A stretch of 64,000 nt of DNA, taken from positions 1-64,000 of the IMG/VR virus record IMGVR_UViG_3300025423_000001; one strand, given 5' to 3'. The position numbers and the translations under genes are program-made. The notes beneath the pieces are model-generated. The model had not been told where the DNA came from. It did no database searches and was given only the letters and a program-made list of their open reading frames with translations. The stretch comes from a virus. This document shows, in pieces, positions 59,392 to 64,000 of this stretch (positions within the stretch are counted from its first letter, which is position 1; each line of letters starts with the position of its first letter).

Positions 59392-59862
59392 ATGTCAACT
59401 TTCACCGTAGTCAGCTACAATAGCGACTTCACACCGCACTCCATCGAACGCTTAAGCGACAACCAAACATTCACCATCGGAGAGATGATTACTAACTCTG
59501 TGGGTATGCGTGGCAACATCAAGTCTTTCTCTCTCAGCAAGGACAGCTCTAAGGTATTTGTCACTACTACATGGTCAGGCGTAGGCTTTGACCTCGAGAG
59601 CGCCCAAAAGGTGCAGTTACTGCCCTCACGTTTCCAGATGCACGACCAGGTTAGGCTGCGTATCGAGCAGAAGGATTACCAAGTTGATGGCAAGGGTATC
59701 GGGCAACCTCGCACCTCACTTATCGCAGCCCATGTCCGTGGCATACACTTCTGCGGCAAAGTTGTAAAATACGACCTCGACGTAGACATCAACTGGCCGG
59801 CAGAGGCTACAGTACGCATGTACAATGTAGGACAATCACTTCTCAGCGCACCAACCACTTAA
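59392..59862 (+). CDS. First gene of right + strand block, hypothetical
   Basis: A 156-residue protein: STFTVVSYNSDFTPHSIERL, SDNQTFTIGEMITNS, then beta strands (KVFVTTTWSGVGFDLES). The start pattern ('...S..RLSDg..F.iGd.v....') recurs in Bacteroidota phage proteins of unknown role. All-beta. Its leader is A/T-poor, unlike most genes here. Confidence 0.65.
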   Translation: MSTFTVVSYNSDFTPHSIERLSDNQTFTIGEMITNSVGMRGNIKSFSLSKDSSKVFVTTTWSGVGFDLESAQKVQLLPSRFQMHDQVRLRIEQKDYQVDGKGIGQPRTSLIAAHVRGIHFCGKVVKYDLDVDINWPAEATVRMYNVGQSLLSAPTT

Positions 59863-59897
59863 TCACCAGCCCTCAGCTAACAACTGGGGGCTTACCT

Positions 59898-60104
59898 ATG
59901 GTACACGTCATCCCCATACACGATTCCATATCCCACAGCCTTGACACATCGTGTACGTGCAACCCTGCCGTGGAATACGGCAAAGGAGACTTCATCGTGG
60001 TGCATGATGCCCTGGATGGCAGGCTTGGAGTGGAATGGGCCAACCAACTTCTTAACCAGCCTACTCAAAGATACGGATGGGAAATTGTGTTAAAGGAAAG
60101 TTAA
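59898..60104 (+). CDS. Small phage protein, HxIPIxD...CxC type
   Basis: A 68-residue protein. HVIPIHDSISHSLDTSCTCNP, then DFIVVHDALDGRLGVEW. The pattern 'H.iPl.D...H....C.C.P' followed by 'HnslD.Re' is seen in many small phage proteins of unknown role; the two cysteines and His may bind metal. Confidence 0.65.
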   Translation: MVHVIPIHDSISHSLDTSCTCNPAVEYGKGDFIVVHDALDGRLGVEWANQLLNQPTQRYGWEIVLKES

Positions 60105-60203
60105 ACCTGCCCCTAATTATCGACTCGTGGGGTATATTAGGGATGCTACGACGAAAACGATGTAGTGGCCGTTGCTAATCAATAATCCAATATCCTATAC
60201 AGT

Positions 60204-60593
60204 ATGAAACTCTACACAGAACAAGACCTTTTAGCTTTTGGGGAATACATACTCTCCAAAACTACTAATCCTGAGGAATCATTAGAAACCCTGGCAGATA
60301 ACTTCAGGCTGATTAAAAACAGTATCAACAAACCAGATTACACCCGTGGGCAAGAAGTGATGTCTGTTTCCTTTAACCCCGGACAACGTGCTGATGTGGC
60401 CGCCATTAAGCAAGTATTTGCCGATGCTTTTGACGAAATTGACATACACGTCACAGCTAAAGTCAAAGAAATAGATAGTTACTTCACCTTAGTCCAAAGC
60501 TCGCAAAAGGGTGACGTACTTAGGCTCGCCGCAATAGCCAAAACTAACCTTGAGACAGCCCAGATGTATGCTGTCAAAGTCGTTACACGATAA
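60204..60593 (+). CDS. Acb2/Tad1-like cyclic-nucleotide sponge (anti-CBASS/anti-Thoeris candidate)
   Basis: A 129-residue protein. The C-terminal 75 residues carry the family elements SVSFNPGQRADVAAIKQ (Asn58-Pro59 and Lys69) and, after a hairpin helix, RLAAIAKTNLETAQMYAVKV (the 'A...lE.A.M.aVKa.t' end). Known biology: Acb2 and Tad1 proteins bind cyclic di- or trinucleotides or cyclic ADP-ribose signals and stop CBASS or Thoeris effectors. An N-terminal 45-residue extension (YTEQDLLAFGEYILS) is common in phage homologues. It lies in the right + strand block with other small genes. The ligand cannot be predicted by eye. Confidence 0.7.
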   Translation: MKLYTEQDLLAFGEYILSKTTNPEESLETLADNFRLIKNSINKPDYTRGQEVMSVSFNPGQRADVAAIKQVFADAFDEIDIHVTAKVKEIDSYFTLVQSSQKGDVLRLAAIAKTNLETAQMYAVKVVTR

Positions 60594-60611
60594 TCCAGTA
60601 AACCATACAGT

Positions 60612-60866
60612 ATGAAATACCTAAAGCTCACAGCAGTACTATCACTGCTATTACTATCCTTCAAGACAGGTGACAACAAACCGACACCACCAACGTCCTA
60701 CACCATCACACTTTCTGTGCAGCAGTTACAGGCCTTGTCCTACAGCCTGGACAAAAGCAATGCTGAACACACGGTAGTTACCGAGTTGGTAAAGACCATC
60801 AATGAACAGGTGGAAAAACAGTACAAGGCTGCCATGGACACAACACAGGCTAAACCTAAGCATTAA
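60612..60866 (+). CDS. Small exported protein
   Basis: An 84-residue protein with a Sec signal (MKYLKLTAVLSLLLLSFKTG), then a Thr/Pro linker and a helix (LQALSYSLDKSNAEHTVV, LVKTINEQVEKQYKAA). No lipobox cysteine. Periplasmic helical protein; role unknown, perhaps exclusion. Begins 18 bp after the Acb2-like gene. Confidence 0.65.
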   Translation: MKYLKLTAVLSLLLLSFKTGDNKPTPPTSYTITLSVQQLQALSYSLDKSNAEHTVVTELVKTINEQVEKQYKAAMDTTQAKPKH

Positions 60867-60869
60867 ATC

Positions 60870-61712
60870 ATGACAGAACCGGCTAAGCACATACCCGTAG
60901 ACTACGACGATGGCAAGCACCTGTACTCACTGCAGGGCATGCGTTACACTTCAGCTTCACAGCTCGTGGAGAAGTTCGGTAACCATTTCGATGCTGACAC
61001 TGTGGCTATTGGGTATGCTGCTAAGCATGGAATGACACCTGAGTACTGGAAAGACAAATGGGCCACCAAAAACGAGAAGTCTAAGATACGCGGCAACAAC
61101 ATACACGACCAGCAAGAGCTGATACTGAAAACACGTATGCTGGACATCTACGACGACAGACAGGTGCCGGTACATGATGGGCTGATACAAGAAACAGACC
61201 CATGGTACAATAGGCCAGACGGTGTGTACACTGAGGCTAAGCTCTGGCACCACGGTTATAGGCTGGCAGGTAGGAGTGACAAGGTGATACTGCTTACCCA
61301 CTATCCAGTGGAATTTGCCAATCCGTCCGAGACCATCCAGCGCTATGCCCACGTCGAAGACTACAAGACCAACGAGTCTTTAAACTTTGAAAGCTATCAA
61401 TATCCCAACGGCTCACGCAAGATGATGAAGCCGCCGATAGCACACATACAGGATTGCAATTGGCAGCACTACTGCCTCCAGCTTTCCATTTACATGCTCA
61501 TGCTTGAGTACCAGGGGTTCCTGCCCGGCAAGATGAGCATCACACATTTCCCGCATCCAACATCTGATAATCCAATACCCAAGCTGGTCAAGTACCCAGT
61601 ACCTTACCTCAAGAAGGAAGTGGTTACCATGGCCAGCTTCAATCTACGTTCCTATGCCACAGCCAACAACAATCGAATGCAACAAACGCTTAGCACGGGA
61701 GGTGGCCGATGA
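60870..61712 (+). CDS. PD-(D/E)XK nuclease (Cas4/RecB-like fold)
   Basis: A 280-residue protein. RGNNIHDQQ (Gly75, His79), GRSDKVIL (Asp137), HVEDYKTNES (Asp164, Lys166) and QLSIYMLMLEYQG match the RecB/Cas4 nuclease order: GxxxH, GxxD, D-x-K, QxxxY. No cysteine cluster for an iron-sulfur site. Such nucleases occur in crAss-like phages. It could act in recombination, packaging or host DNA breakdown. It is near the terminase. The 3' end overlaps the next gene by 59 bp. Confidence 0.8.
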   Translation: MTEPAKHIPVDYDDGKHLYSLQGMRYTSASQLVEKFGNHFDADTVAIGYAAKHGMTPEYWKDKWATKNEKSKIRGNNIHDQQELILKTRMLDIYDDRQVPVHDGLIQETDPWYNRPDGVYTEAKLWHHGYRLAGRSDKVILLTHYPVEFANPSETIQRYAHVEDYKTNESLNFESYQYPNGSRKMMKPPIAHIQDCNWQHYCLQLSIYMLMLEYQGFLPGKMSITHFPHPTSDNPIPKLVKYPVPYLKKEVVTMASFNLRSYATANNNRMQQTLSTGGGR

Positions 61713-61965
61713 ACAGGCCGTAGCTCTCTCGGTTGTAGAACACGCCATCCACCATTACGGGGAATTCATTGCTACCACCATCCGCTCAGGCGGGATGGAG
61801 GGTGTGTTCATTCCGTACCTTGGAAAGATAAGCGTGAAACACCGGGAGCAGCAATTCAAAGACTACATCCACACACTCAGCCCGATAGAACAGACTGTGC
61901 TGAGAAACATGAAACAAGACGAACTTGACATAGTGTTTGCTTACAAAGAGGAGGCTGCCGTATGA
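61654..61965 (+). CDS. HU/IHF-like DNA-binding protein candidate
   Basis: A 103-residue product. VADEQAVALSVVEHAIHHYG, then a helix, VFIPYLGKISVKHREQ fits the N-terminal two helices and 'iP.lGkf.v' turn of HU/IHF proteins; the DNA-binding arms would be short. It could instead be a terminase helper because it lies two genes before terL. The annotated ATG (61654) is inside the nuclease gene; a GTG near 61699 would remove most of the overlap. Confidence 0.45.
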   Translation: MPQPTTIECNKRLAREVADEQAVALSVVEHAIHHYGEFIATTIRSGGMEGVFIPYLGKISVKHREQQFKDYIHTLSPIEQTVLRNMKQDELDIVFAYKEEAAV

Positions 61966-62648
61966 GACTATTCTTACTTGACTCTAACTACCAGGTAGAG
62001 CTGAACAAGGAATGGATAATGCTCATTCCTGAATTCGCAGCCTTACTCAAGAGGGACAAAGGCAGCAAGGGAGACTACCGTGGTGACCTTAAACTCAAAA
62101 CGCGCAAAGAGCTAACATTCATATACTTTGACTTAGACTTCACCTCCCCCATACGTGAGTGGCCGGACTTCGAGCGTAGGGAAGAGGCTATGCGGTTTGC
62201 CGGACTCTCCGAAGCTGACCTTGACGGGCCTGTGATGGAAGCCCACGTCATGTACAACAAGCTACTCCTCCAATCATCCCGAAGCCTAAAGACGTTACGC
62301 TCGATAGAGAAATCCCTGGACGCCATGGACACTTACTTCGAGGACATAGACTTCTCAAAAGAAGACAAGAAAGGCGAACTGGTACATGACCCAGCCAAGT
62401 ACATACTCAATCTTCAACGTATAGGTGCCGCCTATGATAGCGTAGACAAGTTCCGCAAGCGTGTACAAGAAGAACTGAAAGGGGAAGCCAGCATTCGTGG
62501 TACAGCCACCCTTGGCCGGAAAGAGACTGCTGGTATGGGTGAATGGAAAGAACAGACTGAAGCTCCAGTTGCTACAGCCATCAACTTCAGTAAGATAGGC
62601 AGCCTGCTCAGAGGGGCTGTAGAGGAGGAAGAAGATGGGATGGCATAA
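61962..62648 (+). CDS. Protein upstream of terminase (possible small-subunit analogue)
   Basis: A 228-residue protein. Helical and acidic: FDLDFTSPIREWPDFERREEA, then LLQSSRSLKTLRSIEKSLDA, and a C-terminal Gly/Lys/Glu-rich region. No HTH seen. It overlaps the HU-like gene by 4 bp and terL by 14 bp. The place right before the large terminase subunit is where small subunits lie, so this is a positional guess. Confidence 0.6.
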   Translation: MRLFLLDSNYQVELNKEWIMLIPEFAALLKRDKGSKGDYRGDLKLKTRKELTFIYFDLDFTSPIREWPDFERREEAMRFAGLSEADLDGPVMEAHVMYNKLLLQSSRSLKTLRSIEKSLDAMDTYFEDIDFSKEDKKGELVHDPAKYILNLQRIGAAYDSVDKFRKRVQEELKGEASIRGTATLGRKETAGMGEWKEQTEAPVATAINFSKIGSLLRGAVEEEEDGMA

Positions 62649-64000
62649 CCTCAGTAACACAGCACAATTCTCCTACACAGCCAGAGACTTTATCAAGAAT
62701 GGTGGCCGGTATTGCCTTGCCCCAATTGGCAGCCGTGAATGGAACGAGTTTTGGGACATAGAGGCTAAACGCTGTCGTGAAGGCTACAAGATAGGTGACA
62801 CATGGATAACAGGCAGGCACTACCACTACCTGAACTTCACACCCATCTGGAAAGTGCCGGACGATGTGGGCATCAAAGCATTCAACGAGGCCAAGAATGG
62901 CAAGGCTAAGATAGGCAAGCTGACCGCTGAAAAGGTGTTCAGCTTTCCGCGTTTCTACGAGACAGGCTACGAATGGTACAGGTTTAAGCACATAGCCTGG
63001 TATGGGGGTGAGTTCATGGGTATCAACTCGCCCGGGGCCAAGCACATAGGCTGCGCCAAAGCAAGAGGTGCTGGCTGGAGCTACATGGAAGCCCAAGATG
63101 GTGTGTACAACTACACATTCGTAGACGGTAGTAAGAACTACTACTACGCTGGCATCGAACAATATCTTACTGTGGATGGTATCCTCAACAAGGTACAGCC
63201 CATGCTTGACTGGATAAATGACCACTGCCCTGATTGGAAGAAGAACAGGCAGAAGAAGAACACACTCATGCACATGCGGGCTAGCTATATTGACGCATTC
63301 GGGACTGAGCGTGGAAGCATGAGCGAGATAATCGGCGTGGTAGTAGACGACCCAGAGAAGACAAGGGGTAAGCGCGGGCGCAAGATAACCTTTGAGGAAG
63401 GAGGCTCATTTCGCAACATCAAGAAGGCTTACAACGTGGCACAAGGCTCTATGAAAGATGGTGACATCTACGTCGGGCAGATGACTGTGCTCGGTACCGG
63501 TGGCGAGGAAGGCCCTGACATCGAAGGGTTGGAGGATATGTTTTATGACCCAGAAAGCTTTGACATGCTGGCATTCCCCAACGTGTGGGAACCTGGCTTT
63601 GAGAATACAACCTGCGGCTACTTCTGCCCTGTGTGGCGTACCAAGTCCACCTTCATGGATGAAAACGGAAACGTTGACATAGCCATGGCCATTGAGAGTG
63701 AGAAAAAGATTAGGCTGCAGAAGAAGAAGGCCAAAGACCCGAATGTGTTGGATGGACATAAGGCTGAGTACCCAATCGTACCATCTGAAGCTTTCAAGCG
63801 TCTCAAGCGCAACTCTTTCAACGTGGCAGAAGTGGAAGCCCAAATACGGCGCATAGAAACCCAACAGGCCATACAAGGTATGCTCCGGCACGGGCAACTC
63901 ACCCGGGATGAAAAGCTGGGCGTAGTGTTTATTCCTCAGCCTAAAGACGTGGCCAAGCCAGTGGAAGAATACCCACATAACCAGAAAGGAGACCTTGAAG
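62635..64000 (+). CDS. terL: Terminase large subunit (3' end beyond window)
   Basis: 455 codons from the ATG at 62635, running off the window. It starts MGWHNLSNTAQFSY. Signature elements: ITGRHYHYLNFTPIW, then SPGAKHIGCAKARGAGWSY as the nucleotide-binding loop, ITFEEGGSF (Glu254/255) as the Walker B and catalytic carboxylate, and GTGGEEGP with MFYDPESF following. This resembles terminases of crAss-like and other Bacteroidota phages, with a P-loop of the K.R..G.S type that lacks the usual GKS/T lysine. It packages DNA into capsids; the nuclease domain lies beyond 64000. Confidence 0.9.
   Translation, partial: MGWHNLSNTAQFSYTARDFIKNGGRYCLAPIGSREWNEFWDIEAKRCREGYKIGDTWITGRHYHYLNFTPIWKVPDDVGIKAFNEAKNGKAKIGKLTAEKVFSFPRFYETGYEWYRFKHIAWYGGEFMGINSPGAKHIGCAKARGAGWSYMEAQDGVYNYTFVDGSKNYYYAGIEQYLTVDGILNKVQPMLDWINDHCPDWKKNRQKKNTLMHMRASYIDAFGTERGSMSEIIGVVVDDPEKTRGKRGRKITFEEGGSFRNIKKAYNVAQGSMKDGDIYVGQMTVLGTGGEEGPDIEGLEDMFYDPESFDMLAFPNVWEPGFENTTCGYFCPVWRTKSTFMDENGNVDIAMAIESEKKIRLQKKKAKDPNVLDGHKAEYPIVPSEAFKRLKRNSFNVAEVEAQIRRIETQQAIQGMLRHGQLTRDEKLGVVFIPQPKDVAKPVEEYPHNQKGDLE

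Noticed and set aside
1-64000. CRISPR arrays, insertion sequences, complete tRNA genes
   Set aside because: No regularly spaced repeats, no transposase or terminal repeats, and no full tRNA apart from the tRNA-like domain of the tmRNA were seen.

Overview
The window is part of a double-stranded DNA tailed phage (or prophage) of a Bacteroidota host. Genes lack Shine-Dalgarno sequences and instead have A/T-rich leaders, several -7 boxes fit the Bacteroidota form TAnnTTTG, and the fibre, lipoprotein and small zinc-binding proteins are of types I associate with Bacteroidota phages. A giant virion-type RNA polymerase candidate, a family A DNA polymerase, DnaB-like and DnaG-like replication proteins, rIIA/rIIB and a PD-(D/E)XK nuclease together resemble crAss-like phages (Crassvirales) or a related podovirus group. 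An integrase beside a tRNA fragment suggests it can be temperate. Both window ends cut genes (a giant virion protein on the left, terminase on the right). Portal, capsid and most tail genes are not in this window and probably lie beyond it.

Layout. 1-21.9 kb, + strand: late genes, comprising a large coiled-coil/acidic protein, a 3737-residue polyprotein with an RNA-polymerase-like double-psi-beta-barrel motif and a zincin motif, then tail/fibre genes, an endolysin and a small membrane protein. 21.9-23.3 kb: integrase (- strand) and attP, carrying a promoter and the 5' 46 nt of a tRNA-Gly(CCC). 23.3-25.5 kb, + strand: holin-like protein, a probable unimolecular spanin, a zinc-binding protein and a phosphoesterase. 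25.5-58.8 kb, - strand: a long, tightly packed early block with 5'-3' exonuclease, HNH nuclease, rIIB split by a probable group I intron carrying a LAGLIDADG endonuclease, rIIA, primase, two proteins with NPF tails, MazG-like hydrolase, a thyX fragment, Sak4-like ATPase, DnaB-like helicase, SF2 and SF1 helicases, dNMP kinase, DNA polymerase A, a phage-encoded tmRNA, many small proteins, a methyltransferase, a GT25-like glycosyltransferase and a macro-like protein. One + strand winged-helix (RepL-like) gene interrupts this block. 59.4-64 kb, + strand: small genes including an Acb2/Tad1-like cyclic-nucleotide sponge candidate, a PD-(D/E)XK nuclease, an HU/IHF-like protein, and the start of the terminase large subunit.

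How it may work together (inference). The polymerase would travel in the virion and start early transcription. A motif (TTWATTCACA followed by T/A-rich bases) recurs upstream of four - strand units and is a candidate early promoter or leader element. The - strand block then supplies replication, recombination, nucleotide metabolism and translation rescue. The right-hand + strand genes provide counter-defence and packaging. The left-hand + strand genes provide virion proteins and lysis.

All identifications come from reading motifs by eye; no database search was run.
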